DNA of 57,267 nucleotides from Chelatococcus sambhunathii. GTDB lineage: Bacteria; Pseudomonadota; Alphaproteobacteria; Rhizobiales; Methylopilaceae. Position 1 is the first letter of the stretch. Each line of letters begins with the position of its first letter. Shown here in pieces: positions 35,315 through 44,414 of this stretch. Where the stretch lies: the NCBI GenBank assembly GCA_031316315.1, contig JADBEO010000024.1, forward strand, positions 1 to 57,267, read 5' to 3'. The notes under the pieces are model-generated. The model worked only from the letters and a program-made list of their open reading frames with translations, was not told where the DNA came from and did no database searches. The position numbers and the translations under genes are program-made.

Positions 35315-35408
35315 AATGGACAAACCCTCGTCGCCGCCGAAGCGGAGATTTTACCGCCGCGACGCCCAAATCAAGCCACAGCCGGGCGAGGCGCGCCCGC
35401 GCCCGACC

Positions 35409-35957
35409 TTACCTGCCGCCGGAAAAATACGCCTGCAGGCGCGACCTGATCCGTTCGGCGATCTGAGTCGCGGCGCGGTCTTCGGCGTCGCGTTCGGCGC
35501 GGACGTTGGCGAAGCGCTGCAGGCCCGAGAAATAGGTCGCGGAGGCGAAGGCCTCGCCCTTCATGATCGGGTCGAGCCCGCCGCCGGCGCGCGTCATGGA
35601 ATAGCTCGCCTGCAGCGAGATCGTGCGGGACTGCGGCACGCTGGTGTAGGGATCGACCACCGCCGACTGGCCGTATTCGTTGAAGGTGATCGTGAGCCGG
35701 TACGCCGTCGGCCCGGCCGCGCCGCCGCCGGTCAGAAGGAAGATCAGCTCGTTGCGGATCTTGCCGCCGACGCGGCCCTCGATCTGCTTGACGTCGACCG
35801 AGCGCATCAGCTCGGCGACGTTGGTGGTCCCGCCCTTCGTCACGACGTCGGAGGCGGGGCCGCCGCCATAGACCGGGCGGAAGCAGGCGGCGAGGGGCAG
35901 CGCGAGCGCGCCGACCAGGGCGAGCCGCAGAAGGGTCCGTCCGTCAGGCGACGACAT
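35409..35957 (-). CDS. lptE: LPS-assembly lipoprotein LptE
   Basis: Outer-membrane lipoprotein that plugs the LptD barrel during lipopolysaccharide export. The 182-residue product has a lipoprotein signal with lipobox LAAC (Cys25) followed by FRPVYGG, the usual alphaproteobacterial LptE opening. The start overlaps the end of leuS by 14 bases; leuS-lptE(-holA) is a conserved order. No holA is visible downstream, where the next co-directional gene starts 95 bases away. Confidence 0.9.
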   Translation of the reverse strand: MSSPDGRTLLRLALVGALALPLAACFRPVYGGGPASDVVTKGGTTNVAELMRSVDVKQIEGRVGGKIRNELIFLLTGGGAAGPTAYRLTITFNEYGQSAVVDPYTSVPQSRTISLQASYSMTRAGGGLDPIMKGEAFASATYFSGLQRFANVRAERDAEDRAATQIAERIRSRLQAYFSGGR

Positions 35958-38562
35958 TCACGATTCTCCCCGGCACCACGATAATCTTGCGGATCGGCTT
36001 GTCGCCGATCGCCCGGACAACCGACTCCAGCCCCCGCACTATAGCCTCGACGGAAGCGTTGTCCGCGTCGGCGGGCACGATGATTTCGTCGCGCTTCTTG
36101 CCGTTGATCTGGATCGGCAGCGTGATCGTGTCGGACGCGAGCAAGGCCGGATCGGCCTCCGGCCACGGCGTCTCGGCGACCATGCGGTCATGGCCAAGCG
36201 CGGCCCAGCACTCCTCCGCCAGATGCGGCGCGAAGGGGGCGACGATCTGCACCAGGAACTCCGCCGCCTCTCGCAGCGCGAAGGCCATGTCTTCGCCGAC
36301 CGGCCCTTCAACTTGCAGCGCTTGGCTCAGCGCGTTGGTGAGCTCGTTGGTCGCGGCGACGCAGATGTTGAAGTGGAATTTTTCGATCCCGTCCGAGACC
36401 CGCGACAGCGCTGCGTGCGCGGCCCGGCGCAGGGCAATCGCGGCCTCGCCCATATCGGCCGGCGCCGCGGCGCCCGGCAGCGCGCCCTTGGCGGCGGCCT
36501 CGTTGGCGAGGCGCCAGACGCGCTGCACGCGCCGGCTCGCGCCCTCGACGCCGGCTTCGGACCAGACGACGTCGCGCTCGGGCGGCGAGTCCGACAGCAT
36601 GAACCAGCGGGCGGTGTCGGCGCCGTAGGTGTCGAGGATGTCGTTCGGGTCGACGACGTTCTTCTTCGACTTCGACATCTTCTCGATCGGGCCGATCTCG
36701 ATCGGCTCGCCGGTCGAGGCGCTCACCGCAGCGCGGCCCTCGTCGCCGCCGATGATCGTGACGTCGGCCGGCGCCACCCATGCGCCGGAGGCGTCCTTGT
36801 AGGTCTCGTGGACGACCATGCCTTGCGTGAAGAGGCCGGCGAAGGGCTCCTCCATGCCGACATGGCCGGTCGCCTTCATCGCGCGGGTGAAGAAGCGCGA
36901 ATAGAGCAGGTGCAGGATCGCGTGCTCGACGCCGCCGATATACTGGTCGACGGGCAGCCAGCGGTTCGCGGTTCCGGGCTCGGTGGGCCGGTCCGAATGC
37001 GGCGCGGTGAAGCGCGCGAAGTACCAGGACGAATCCACGAAGGTGTCCATGGTGTCCGTCTCGCGCCGCGCCGGCGCTCCGCAGGCCGGGCAGGGGACGT
37101 CGCGCCAGGCCGCGTTGCGGTCGAGCGGGTTGCCCGGCTGGTCGAAGCTCACGTCCTCGGGCAGGCGCACCGGCAGCTGGTCGTCCGGCACAGGAACCGG
37201 GCCGCAGGCCTCGCAATGGATGATCGGGATCGGGCAGCCCCAGTAGCGCTGCCGCGAGATCCCCCAGTCGCGCAGGCGCCAGTTGATCTTGCGCTGGCCG
37301 ACCGGCTTGCCGTCCAGCGTCTCGGCCTCGAGGCGTCTCGCCACCTCCTCCTTGGCCTCGTCGACCGACTTGCCGTCGAGGAAGCGGGAGTTCACCAGCC
37401 GGCCGTCGCCGTCATAGGAGCCCTTGGCGACAAGCGCCGCCGCGTCCGCGCCCTCGGGCGCGACCACGGGCAGGATCGGCAGGCCGTATCTAGACGCAAA
37501 ATCCCAGTCGCGCTGGTCGTGCGCCGGGCAGGCGAAGATCGCGCCCGTGCCGTAATCCATCAGCACGAAGTTCGCGACATAGACCGGCAGCTCCCAGTCC
37601 GGGTCGAAGGGGTGGCGGACCTTCAGGCCCGTATCAAAGCCCTTCTTCTCGGCGGTCTCGAGCGCGGCGACGCTGGTGCCCTGGCGGCGGCAGTCCTCGA
37701 TAAACTCCTGGAGCTTCGGGTCGCACTTGGCGCATGCGGCGGCGAGCGGATGGTCCGCCGACAGCGCGACGAAGCTCGCCCCGAACAGCGTGTCGGGCCG
37801 CGTGGTGTAGACCTCGATCTCGCTCGCGGCGCCTTCGCCATGCGGGTTCGCGATCGCCCAGCGGACCAGCAGGCCTTCCGAGCGGCCGATCCAGTTCTTC
37901 TGCATCAGCCGGACTTTCTCCGGCCAGCGCGGCAGCTCGTCGAGCGACGCCAGCAGGCTGTCGGAGAAGTCGGTGATCTTCAGGAACCACTGGGTCAGCT
38001 CGCGCTGTTCGACCAGCGCGCCCGAGCGCCAGCCGCGGCCGTCGATCACCTGCTCGTTGGCGAGCACCGTGTTGTCGACCGGATCCCAGTTCACCTTGGA
38101 CTTGCGGCGGTCGACGAGGCCAGCCTTCAGGAAGTCCAGGAACAGGCGCTGCTGCTGGGCGTAGTATTCCGGATCGCAGGTCGCGATCTCGCGGGACCAG
38201 TCGAGCGACAGGCCGATCGACTTCAACTGCTCGCGCATCGCCGCGATGTTGGCGTAGGTCCACTGCTTCGGGTGGACCTTCTTCTCCATCGCCGCGTTCT
38301 CGGCGGGCAGGCCGAACGCGTCCCAGCCCATGGGGTGCAGCACCGAGAAACCTTTGGCGCGCTTGTAGCGCGCGACCACGTCGCCCATCGCGTAGTTGCG
38401 GACGTGGCCCATATGGATGCGCCCCGACGGATAGGGGAACATCTCGAGGACGTAATAGGTCGGCCGACCGTCCTCGGGCCCGGTCTCGAACAGGTGTCTC
38501 TCGTCCCATGCGGCCTGCCACTTCGGCTCGGCCTCGCGCGCGTTGTAGCGCTCCGTCGTCAT
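35944..38562 (-). CDS. leuS: Leucyl-tRNA synthetase
   Basis: Charges tRNA-Leu. The 872-residue class I synthetase has the HIGH-type motif [13 protein letters not shown] near residues 44-56, an editing (CP1) domain in the middle ([15 protein letters not shown] and related), the KMSKSKKN loop and a C-terminal anticodon-binding domain. The start is ATG at 38562 ([16 protein letters not shown]), where family similarity begins; 28 further codons upstream lack it. Overlaps lptE. Confidence 0.97.
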   Translation of the reverse strand: MTTERYNAREAEPKWQAAWDERHLFETGPEDGRPTYYVLEMFPYPSGRIHMGHVRNYAMGDVVARYKRAKGFSVLHPMGWDAFGLPAENAAMEKKVHPKQWTYANIAAMREQLKSIGLSLDWSREIATCDPEYYAQQQRLFLDFLKAGLVDRRKSKVNWDPVDNTVLANEQVIDGRGWRSGALVEQRELTQWFLKITDFSDSLLASLDELPRWPEKVRLMQKNWIGRSEGLLVRWAIANPHGEGAASEIEVYTTRPDTLFGASFVALSADHPLAAACAKCDPKLQEFIEDCRRQGTSVAALETAEKKGFDTGLKVRHPFDPDWELPVYVANFVLMDYGTGAIFACPAHDQRDWDFASRYGLPILPVVAPEGADAAALVAKGSYDGDGRLVNSRFLDGKSVDEAKEEVARRLEAETLDGKPVGQRKINWRLRDWGISRQRYWGCPIPIIHCEACGPVPVPDDQLPVRLPEDVSFDQPGNPLDRNAAWRDVPCPACGAPARRETDTMDTFVDSSWYFARFTAPHSDRPTEPGTANRWLPVDQYIGGVEHAILHLLYSRFFTRAMKATGHVGMEEPFAGLFTQGMVVHETYKDASGAWVAPADVTIIGGDEGRAAVSASTGEPIEIGPIEKMSKSKKNVVDPNDILDTYGADTARWFMLSDSPPERDVVWSEAGVEGASRRVQRVWRLANEAAAKGALPGAAAPADMGEAAIALRRAAHAALSRVSDGIEKFHFNICVAATNELTNALSQALQVEGPVGEDMAFALREAAEFLVQIVAPFAPHLAEECWAALGHDRMVAETPWPEADPALLASDTITLPIQINGKKRDEIIVPADADNASVEAIVRGLESVVRAIGDKPIRKIIVVPGRIVNVVA

Positions 38563-38726
38563 CGATACGCCAGTCGTCTGAGGTGATGCTTGATCCTTGC
38601 GTGAAGCGAAGAGGCGCAAGGCGCGCGGACCTTGGCGCGAACGCATCAGGGGGTCAATGACGCGGAAGCCGCGATGGACCGCAGAACCGCTTCGGGATAT
38701 ACAATCGGTGTGAGAGGAATATGCAG

Positions 38727-38969
38727 ATGCCGCTCTACATCCGCGACGACGAAGTGGCGGAGCTCGCCCGCCGCACCAAGGAGGCGACCGGCGCGAAGAC
38801 CGTCACCGAGGCGGTGAAGGTCGCGCTGGAGAAGGCGCTGGCGGAGGCGAAGCGCGAGCCGTCTTTCCAGCAGCGCATGGCCAAGGTCATGGCGATGGCG
38901 GACGCGCTCGGCCCCGGCGATCCGAACTTCGACTTCAAGAAGTTCCGTGAGGAACTCTGGGAGGAATGA
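38727..38969 (+). CDS. VapB-type antitoxin (Rv0623-like)
   Basis: An 80-residue antitoxin: an N-terminal ribbon-helix-helix-like DNA-binding part ([20 protein letters not shown] then [14 protein letters not shown]) and a C-terminal toxin-binding tail ending [12 protein letters not shown]. The ATG at 38727 is favoured as AGAGGA is 8-9 bases upstream; an ATG two codons earlier is too close. TATACAAT upstream is a fair -10. It overlaps the VapC gene (ATGA) and likely represses its own promoter. Confidence 0.88.
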   Translation: MPLYIRDDEVAELARRTKEATGAKTVTEAVKVALEKALAEAKREPSFQQRMAKVMAMADALGPGDPNFDFKKFREELWEE

Positions 38970-39394
38970 GCGTTTTTCTCGACGCTTCCGTAATCGTGGC
39001 GGTGCTCGGCCGCGAACCGGACGGGCCGGATTTCGCGGCGCGCCTGCGCTCTCAGTCCGACATACTCGTCTCGCCGCTTGTGCTTTACGAGGCGACGATG
39101 GGGCTTGTCCGCCGCAACGCAACCCCGGGGAAGAAGCCGACCGCAGAGGCGATCGCGGCGACGCTCGCGACGGTCCGCGCATTCGTCGAGACATTGCGCG
39201 CCGACGAGGTGCCGATAGTGACTGAGGTCGCCGAGTTTGCGATCAAAACTGCGGGCCGCTTCGGCAAGACGGTAGGACACCCCGCGAACCTCAACATGGG
39301 CGACTGCTTCGCTTACGCCTGCGCGAAGTCCAAGGGCGTTCCGCTGCTCTACAAGGGCGACGACTTCTCGAAGACCGACATCGCGATCGCCTGA
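38966..39394 (+). CDS. VapC-type PIN-domain ribonuclease toxin
   Basis: A 142-residue PIN-domain nuclease. Acidic catalytic residues are visible: Asp6 in VFLDASVIVAVL, Glu43 in LVLYEATMGL, and Asp in NMGDCFAYACAKSKGVPLLY and GDDFSKTDI. It is preceded by and overlaps its VapB antitoxin. VapC toxins cut tRNA or rRNA; the target here is unknown. All key residues are present, so the module looks intact. Confidence 0.9.
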   Translation: MSVFLDASVIVAVLGREPDGPDFAARLRSQSDILVSPLVLYEATMGLVRRNATPGKKPTAEAIAATLATVRAFVETLRADEVPIVTEVAEFAIKTAGRFGKTVGHPANLNMGDCFAYACAKSKGVPLLYKGDDFSKTDIAIA

Positions 39395-39401
39395 ACGGAT
39401 C

Positions 39402-40082
39402 TTGCCCTTGTCTGCCGACGCCCGCGCCAATCTCGACGTCGTCCTCCACGCTATCCGCCGCGCCGAGAAGGCTGCGCAGCGCGAGGCGGGATCGGTCACG
39501 CTGATCGCGGTCTCGAAGACCTTCGACGCGCCCGACATCCAGCCGGTGCTCGACGCCGGTCATCGGGTGTTCGGCGAGAACCGGGTGCAGGAGGCGCAAG
39601 CCAAATGGCCCGGACTCCGTGAGGTCTATCCAGGCGTCGAGCTCCACCTCATCGGTCCGCTGCAGTCCAACAAGGCCGCCGACGCGGTCGCGCTGTTCGA
39701 TGTGATCCACACCATCGACCGGCCCAAGATCGCGAAGGCGATCGCGAAGGAGATCGAGGCGCAGGGGCGCGCGCCGAGGCTGTTCGTCCAGGTCAACACC
39801 GGAGAGGAGGAGCAGAAGGCCGGCGTGGCCCCGGGCGAGGTCGACGCCTTCGTCAAGGCTTGCCGGGACGACTATGGCCTCGAGATCGAGGGGCTGATGT
39901 GCATCCCGCCCTTCGACGAGCCGACCGCGCCGCATTTTGCGCTGCTGCAGAAGTTCGCGAGGCGCAACGGTCTCGCCGGCCTGTCGATGGGCATGAGCGC
40001 GGACTTCGCGGAGGCGATCCCGTTCGGCGCGACCCATGTGCGGGTCGGCAGCGCGATCTTCGGTTCGCGGTCCAGGGCCTGA
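39402..40082 (+). CDS. YggS-family PLP homeostasis protein, TTG start
   Basis: A 226-residue PLP-binding protein (fold type III alanine-racemase-like N-terminal barrel) that controls cellular vitamin B6 balance. The PLP lysine is Lys39 in LIAVSKTF; FGENRVQEAQAKW, HLIGPLQSNK and GLSMGMSADFAEAIPFG are family motifs. No ATG or GTG precedes the conserved part; TTG codons at 39402 and 39408 are the only candidates, close behind vapC, so translation may be coupled to the toxin gene. Confidence 0.9.
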   Translation: MPLSADARANLDVVLHAIRRAEKAAQREAGSVTLIAVSKTFDAPDIQPVLDAGHRVFGENRVQEAQAKWPGLREVYPGVELHLIGPLQSNKAADAVALFDVIHTIDRPKIAKAIAKEIEAQGRAPRLFVQVNTGEEEQKAGVAPGEVDAFVKACRDDYGLEIEGLMCIPPFDEPTAPHFALLQKFARRNGLAGLSMGMSADFAEAIPFGATHVRVGSAIFGSRSRA

Positions 40083-40102
40083 CTTCAGGTCTGACTTGGC
40101 GC

Positions 40103-40130
40103 AAAAAAATGCGCGGATCCGGTCCGCGCA
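40103..40130 (-). terminator. Minus-strand Rho-independent terminator
   Basis: The stem TGCGCGGA / TCCGCGCA (40110-40130) is followed on the minus strand by seven T residues. It would end transcripts arriving from the TerB-like gene side. On the plus strand there is no T-run after the stem. Confidence 0.65.
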
Positions 40131-40160
40131 TGACGACTTGCGTGTCGAGAGGGTTCGAAC

Positions 40161-40200
40161 CGGGAGGGGGGTCGCTGGGGTCGGAAACGCCCCCCTCCCG
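40161..40200. repeat. G/C-tract hairpin in the gap between yggS-type and terB-type genes
   Basis: CGGGAGGGGGG (40161-40171) and CCCCCCTCCCG (40190-40200) are perfect 11-base complements with an 18-base loop, flanked by a weaker outer pairing (GTTCG / CGAAC). No gene is visible in 40083-40420, so this is the main feature in the gap, along with the minus-strand terminator. The role is unknown: attenuator, RNA gene or chance repeat. Confidence 0.5.
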
Positions 40201-40420
40201 TACGAACGGATGCCGGTACGCATGAACCAGATCCGGCTGACAGGAAGATCGCAAACGGCTTGCCAACCCTAATGAAGCGCTAGCGCCACAAAATATGGGG
40301 GCGATCGTCGGCGTGGCGCCACGATGTAGATGGTGGTCGGCTGAGCGCTCGCAAAGGGCGTCGCATTTTGCGAAAGCGCTCGCAGCTTGCGACAGGGGCG
40401 TCGTCCCGAACTGGCGCCGA

Positions 40421-40906
40421 TCAGGCGGACGCTTCCGGGCCGGCGTGCACGCGCGGCGCGCTGGCGGCGATGCGGCGCTTGAGCTCGACGCGCTCCCGGT
40501 CCGGCACTCCGAGCAAGTCCGCCGCGCGCCAGACGATGTTGTCTTCGATCTCGTGCGCCTCGCCGTCGGCGAAGACGATCTCCCACATCATCTCGACCAC
40601 CTCGGCGCGTCCGCAGGCGTCGAGCGAGCGCTTCAGCACGCTGGTGAAGGCGTAGAGATCGACGGCGTCGGCCTCGCGTCGGCGGGCCGCGGCGACCAAG
40701 CCCGCAGTCTCCGTATCGTCGAGACCGAAATGCGCCTTAAGGACATCGTGCAGCGCGGCCTTCTCCGCGGCGTCCGCGATCCCGTCGGCGCCGATCAGAT
40801 TGACCAGCAGGGCCGCGGCTGCGACGCGGTGGTCGTCTACGGCAAAGCCGTCCTGGCCCGAAGCGCCGGCGAATTCGGTCAGGAACCTGCGAAGCGCATC
40901 GAGCAT
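40421..40906 (-). CDS. TerB-family tellurite resistance protein-like
   Basis: A 161-residue helical protein with a TerB domain: ALLVNLIGADGIADAAEKAA followed by a second acidic helix pair MWEIVFADGEAHEIEDNIVW. The acidic residues resemble metal-binding positions in TerB. Genes of this stand-alone type are common in alphaproteobacteria and need not give tellurite resistance. No other ter genes are nearby. Confidence 0.88.
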   Translation of the reverse strand: MLDALRRFLTEFAGASGQDGFAVDDHRVAAAALLVNLIGADGIADAAEKAALHDVLKAHFGLDDTETAGLVAAARRREADAVDLYAFTSVLKRSLDACGRAEVVEMMWEIVFADGEAHEIEDNIVWRAADLLGVPDRERVELKRRIAASAPRVHAGPEASA

Positions 40907-41041
40907 CAGAATCCGCCCTTCCAGCTTTCACGCGGAGCTCGGCCATCGCGCGCCGCATGGCAGAACGCTCGCTGGCGATCTTAGTTCAGACAGGCACGGG
41001 TTCGGCCGGATCGCCTCGACCAGGCGCGGCTCCGCATGCGA

Positions 41042-41069
41042 AAGCCCCGGTCGAAGGACCGGGGCTTCT
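41042..41069 (-). terminator. Terminator hairpin after the PhnA-like gene
   Basis: AAGCCCCGGTC / GACCGGGGCTT with a GAAG loop, about 30 bases beyond the stop of the minus-strand gene; the T-run is short (CTTTC), so termination strength is uncertain. Confidence 0.6.
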
Positions 41070-41097
41070 TGCATCGCGGAAATCGGGTGTCCGCCAT

Positions 41098-42174
41098 TCA
41101 CTTGCTGTAGGAAAGACCCTTCCAGATCCTGCCTTCGTCGCGATGTCGGCCGCCCCAGACGGCGCCGATCGCGGCGGCGGCGGCCGCGACGAGGGCCGAT
41201 GCGGCGAGCAGGAACGCCGTCAGGATGCTGGCGGCCCTGGCTTTCTCCGCAGCGGCTTCGGCTTGAGCCTTGGCCTCGTCGATCCGCTTCTGGGCTTCAG
41301 TCTTCAGACGCTCGGCCTCCGCCTTGGCGTCGTCGACCTTCTTCTGCGCTTCCGCACGCAGCGCCTGCGACTTGTTGACCGCTTCCTTGACCCGCGCGTC
41401 GGCCTCCTCCGGACTGATGCCGGCGCGCGACGCCACCTGATCGCGCAGGAAAGCCCGGTCGGCGTCCGAGATATTTCCGGTGCGAACGAGATTCATGAGG
41501 ATCGTGGCGAGCTGCTTCTGCGCGGCGGCCGGGTCCTGAGCCTGATTGCCTCCCGCGCCTCCAGGCCGGACCATCTGATCGACGAGGTAGTCCACGGGGT
41601 TCGAGCGCAATCCCTCGGGGAGCGCGTCCTGAAGAGTCGGCGCGGCGTTGCCGGCGCCCTGCGCCGCTCCGCCCGCCGCCTGACCGATGCCGCTGGCGGC
41701 GCCGCCGAGCAGTTGGCCGGCTCCCTGAGCGAGGCCTCCAGCCGCCGTGCCGGCAGCCTGGACCGCGGTTTGCGCGGCGCCTCCCACGGTCCGCGCGGTT
41801 CCGCCGATGACCGATGCGGCGAAACTGCCCGCAACGAGCATTCCCAGACCCCAGACGACCAGGCCGTGGAGACCGTCCCGGGCGGTCGTCTCGTCATGGG
41901 TGGCGTCGCCGACGCCCCGGCGCATCCGCCCGGCCACATACCCGCCGAGCATGTAGACGGCCACCACCGAGATGGCAGTGAACAGCCCCGTCAGGATCAG
42001 CCCGAAAGTGCTGATGCCGCCGTCCTTACCGACCGAAATCGAGCCCAATCCCAGCGCGCCGGCGAAAGTCGTCAGGACGAGCGATGTGCCCGCCGCCACG
42101 ACCGCGCCCGCGAAGATCGCTCCCCAATCGACGTATCCAGCCTCGCTTGAAGCCGTTGCTCTTGGGTCGATCAT
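41098..42174 (-). CDS. PhnA-like membrane protein with long coiled coil
   Basis: A 358-residue protein of the family annotated as PhnA-like in rhizobia, unrelated to phosphonate enzymes by mechanism as far as known. It opens GYVDWGAIFAGAVVAAGTSL and has three membrane segments (about 17-43, 55-81, 104-124), then a Gly/Ala-rich stretch (130-178), a helical region, a charged coiled coil (about 266-315, with repeats such as KKVDDAKAEAERLKTEAQKR) and a final membrane segment (316-341). ATG at 42174 overlaps the stop of the 24-residue peptide gene. Function unknown; probably envelope stress or membrane organisation. Confidence 0.75.
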   Translation of the reverse strand: MIDPRATASSEAGYVDWGAIFAGAVVAAGTSLVLTTFAGALGLGSISVGKDGGISTFGLILTGLFTAISVVAVYMLGGYVAGRMRRGVGDATHDETTARDGLHGLVVWGLGMLVAGSFAASVIGGTARTVGGAAQTAVQAAGTAAGGLAQGAGQLLGGAASGIGQAAGGAAQGAGNAAPTLQDALPEGLRSNPVDYLVDQMVRPGGAGGNQAQDPAAAQKQLATILMNLVRTGNISDADRAFLRDQVASRAGISPEEADARVKEAVNKSQALRAEAQKKVDDAKAEAERLKTEAQKRIDEAKAQAEAAAEKARAASILTAFLLAASALVAAAAAAIGAVWGGRHRDEGRIWKGLSYSK

Positions 42175-42248
42175 CAGCGCAGACCCAGCAAGGAGAGGAT
42201 GAACAGGACGACGACCACCAAGCCCACTAAATAAATGATTGAGTTCAT
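42174..42248 (-). CDS. 24-residue single-pass membrane peptide
   Basis: A 25-codon gene too short for usual calling. The product starts MNSIIYLVGLVVVVLFILSL and ends with Leu-Gly-Leu-Arg: one hydrophobic transmembrane segment with a C-terminal Arg. It has the best ribosome binding site in the region (AGGAGGAG, 4 bases from the ATG) and its TGA shares a base with the ATG of the PhnA-like gene, so the two are translationally coupled. Similar tiny hydrophobic ORFs are, to my recollection, seen before such genes in rhizobia. Possibly a subunit or regulator of the larger membrane protein. Confidence 0.7.
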   Translation of the reverse strand: MNSIIYLVGLVVVVLFILSLLGLR

Positions 42249-42472
42249 GACACTCCTCCTGCCGCCCGGAGTGGGAACGTGTCAGGCGCCGCGATGATCC
42301 GGTCGCCCCATTGTCCAATAGTCTAATGTCGTAGAGGCGTCGCATCGCGAGCCCGCGGCGTCGGTATACTCCGAGCGCGGCGTGACCGCCGGTGCGTCGC
42401 GATCGGAACGGCGCGCGGGACCGCGACTGGAGCGCTGTTCGAGCGCGGGCGCGCGAATGTCGGGAAGGTTGC

Positions 42473-42548
42473 TGGTGCCGCAAGAGGGACTCGAACCCCC
42501 GACCCCGTCATTACGAATGACGTGCTCTACCAGCTGAGCTATTGCGGC
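42473..42548 (-). tRNA. tRNA-Thr (anticodon CGT)
   Basis: A complete 76-base cloverleaf: acceptor GCCGCAA/TTGCGGC, D arm GCTCAGCTGGTAGAGC, anticodon stem CGTCA/TGACG with loop TTCGTAA (anticodon CGT, reading ACG), T arm GGGGGTTCGAGTCCC and an encoded CCA end. Confidence 0.97.
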
Positions 42549-42604
42549 GCCGCGCGCTCCCTCTAGCCAAAGGGCGGGGCGGATGCAAGGGACGGCGCGC
42601 TCTT

Positions 42605-42680
42605 CCTTATCCCTTGCAGGAGAAGGTGAACGGCGCGATCGGCTCTGGTCATCCTAGCCTCTCCCGCAAAGGGAGAGAGG
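42605..42680. repeat. Intergenic double-hairpin repeat
   Basis: Two adjacent hairpins: CCTTATCC...GGAGAAGG (imperfect) and CTCTCCC-GCAAA-GGGAGAG (42659-42677). This resembles a repeat type widespread in alphaproteobacterial intergenic DNA. It lies between the hemY stop and the tRNA gene, and the second hairpin could form the 3-prime end of the hem operon transcript. Confidence 0.55.
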
Positions 42681-42708
42681 ATCGGAGACGTTTAGCTTCT
42701 CGAAACCC

Positions 42709-44403
42709 TCAGTAGGTCGGCCGCGACGAGGGATAGGTCTGCGCGCCGGTGATGGTGTCGGGGCCGCCGCCGTTCGGGCCGGGATCGTCAGGCGGCCGCG
42801 AGAGCGGGAACACGGCCGCAGTCGGCTTGGGCGCCTTGGGCTCGGTCTTCTTCGGCTCGACCTTGCCTCCTTCGACCAGCTTGGGCTTGTCGGCCCGCGG
42901 CTCCGCCGCCGGCTGAAGCGCAGGCGGCTCGTCCACCAGCGCCGGCATTGCGCGTGGAAGATTCTCATCCACCACGGGGGCGGGAGCTGCGTTCGATGTC
43001 GGAGGGACGGGCTCCGCAGGTTTCGCTGCGGAAGGCGGCGGCGCGGGCGGCGCGGCCACCGCGATGGCGCGGGATTCGACCGGCGCCTGGTCGAGCCAGG
43101 CCTCGGCGGCGAGCTTCGGCCGGCTCTCCTCCACCGGGATCTTCCACACGAAGGCGTCGAGCCGGCCGGTGACCGGCGATGTCGGCGCCCATTTGTCGCT
43201 CGACACGCCGTCGGCGACCCACGCCGGATCGCGCGGCGCGCGGGCGGCGCGCCCGAGCCATTCGCGAGAGCGGCCGGCGTCGTCATGTTCGATCTCGGCA
43301 AGCTCGGCCATCAGCAGACAGCCGCGGGCGGTCGGGCGCACGCTCATCAGCTTGGCGAGCGCGACCCGCGCGTCGCCGAGTTCGCGCGCCGCCATCGCCG
43401 CGCGGGCGACCGCGATGAGCCCTTCCGGATCGTCGCCGGAGCGGTCGGAGAGCGCGCGGGCGCGCTTCAGCTTGTCGCGCGCGGAGTCGCCGGGCCGGAC
43501 ATGGACGTAGACCTCGGCGAGATCGGGATGGGTGGAACGCGCCCAGGTCGCCTCGACGATTTTCATGGCCTTCTTGACGTCGCCCTGCTCCGCCAGCAGC
43601 CGGGCGGCGAGCGCGGCGGCGGGGACGAAGTCGGCGGCCAGCGAATGCGCCTCGCGGGCGCGCTTCACGGCGAGCGCAGCGTCGGCCTCGCCCTCCATGG
43701 CCTGCGCTGTGAGCAGGACCGCGCGCCGGCGGCGGGCGTCGGCCTTGTCGATCAGGCGGTTAGCGCCGAGCCGCTCGAGCGTCGAGAGCGCGCCGGTCCA
43801 GTCATGGTCGGCGCACTGATAGTCGAACAGCGCCTGTCCGGCCCACGGCGTCTCCGGCGTCTGGCGCATCGCCTCCTCGGCGAGCGCACGGGCGGCGGGG
43901 CGGTCGCCCCGCCTCTCGGCCTCGACGAACAGGCCGCGAAGGCCGAGCGCGCGGGTCTCGGGGCGTTCCGTCATGGCGCGGAAGGCGGCTTCGGCGCCGG
44001 GGCCGTCGCCGGAGAGCTGCGCGGCCTGCGCCGCGAGCACCAGCGTCAGCGGCTCCTTGCCCAGCAGCTTGCGGGCCTCGTTCGCCTCCCGGCTCGCGAG
44101 CCGCGAGTCGCCGGTGCCGACGGCGACCACGCCGCGGGCGATGGCGTCGTAGCCCTTGGCGCGGCGGCGGTTGCGGCGGAACAGCGCAAAGGCTTCCGGC
44201 CCTGCGAGGATCCAGCGCATCACGTTCCAGATCACGACCGTGAGGCAGGCGACCGCCGCGACGAAGGCGGCGGCCGTCAGCACCGAGGTCTCGATCCTGT
44301 AGCCTTGCCAGTCGACGACGAGCTGGCCCGGCCTGTCGGCGAGCCAGACCGCCGCGAAGGCGAAGACGCCGACGAGCGCAAGATAGAGCAGCACGCGCAC
44401 CAT
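42709..44403 (-). CDS. hemY: HemY-family protein
   Basis: A 564-residue inner-membrane protein of the proteobacterial HemY type (not protoporphyrinogen oxidase). Two membrane segments at the N-terminus (about residues 3-22 and 39-62) precede the HemY_N domain and TPR-like helical repeats exposed to the periplasm or cytoplasm. The last about 120 residues are Pro/Ala/Lys-rich and likely disordered, making it longer than enterobacterial HemY. Last gene of hemC-hemD-Mic60-hemY. Role in tetrapyrrole metabolism inferred mainly from context. Confidence 0.9.
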   Translation of the reverse strand: MVRVLLYLALVGVFAFAAVWLADRPGQLVVDWQGYRIETSVLTAAAFVAAVACLTVVIWNVMRWILAGPEAFALFRRNRRRAKGYDAIARGVVAVGTGDSRLASREANEARKLLGKEPLTLVLAAQAAQLSGDGPGAEAAFRAMTERPETRALGLRGLFVEAERRGDRPAARALAEEAMRQTPETPWAGQALFDYQCADHDWTGALSTLERLGANRLIDKADARRRRAVLLTAQAMEGEADAALAVKRAREAHSLAADFVPAAALAARLLAEQGDVKKAMKIVEATWARSTHPDLAEVYVHVRPGDSARDKLKRARALSDRSGDDPEGLIAVARAAMAARELGDARVALAKLMSVRPTARGCLLMAELAEIEHDDAGRSREWLGRAARAPRDPAWVADGVSSDKWAPTSPVTGRLDAFVWKIPVEESRPKLAAEAWLDQAPVESRAIAVAAPPAPPPSAAKPAEPVPPTSNAAPAPVVDENLPRAMPALVDEPPALQPAAEPRADKPKLVEGGKVEPKKTEPKAPKPTAAVFPLSRPPDDPGPNGGGPDTITGAQTYPSSRPTY

Positions 44404-44414
44404 GCCGGGCGTCC

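Noticed and set aside
36190-38586. 798-codon open frame antisense to leuS
   Set aside because: Mirror frame of a conserved gene in GC-rich DNA; product is Arg/His/Val/Asp-rich with no domain or ribosome binding site.
40151-40165. tRNA-like T-arm motif GGGTTCGAACC
   Set aside because: No acceptor, D or anticodon stem can be built around it on either strand; it is part of the larger hairpin.
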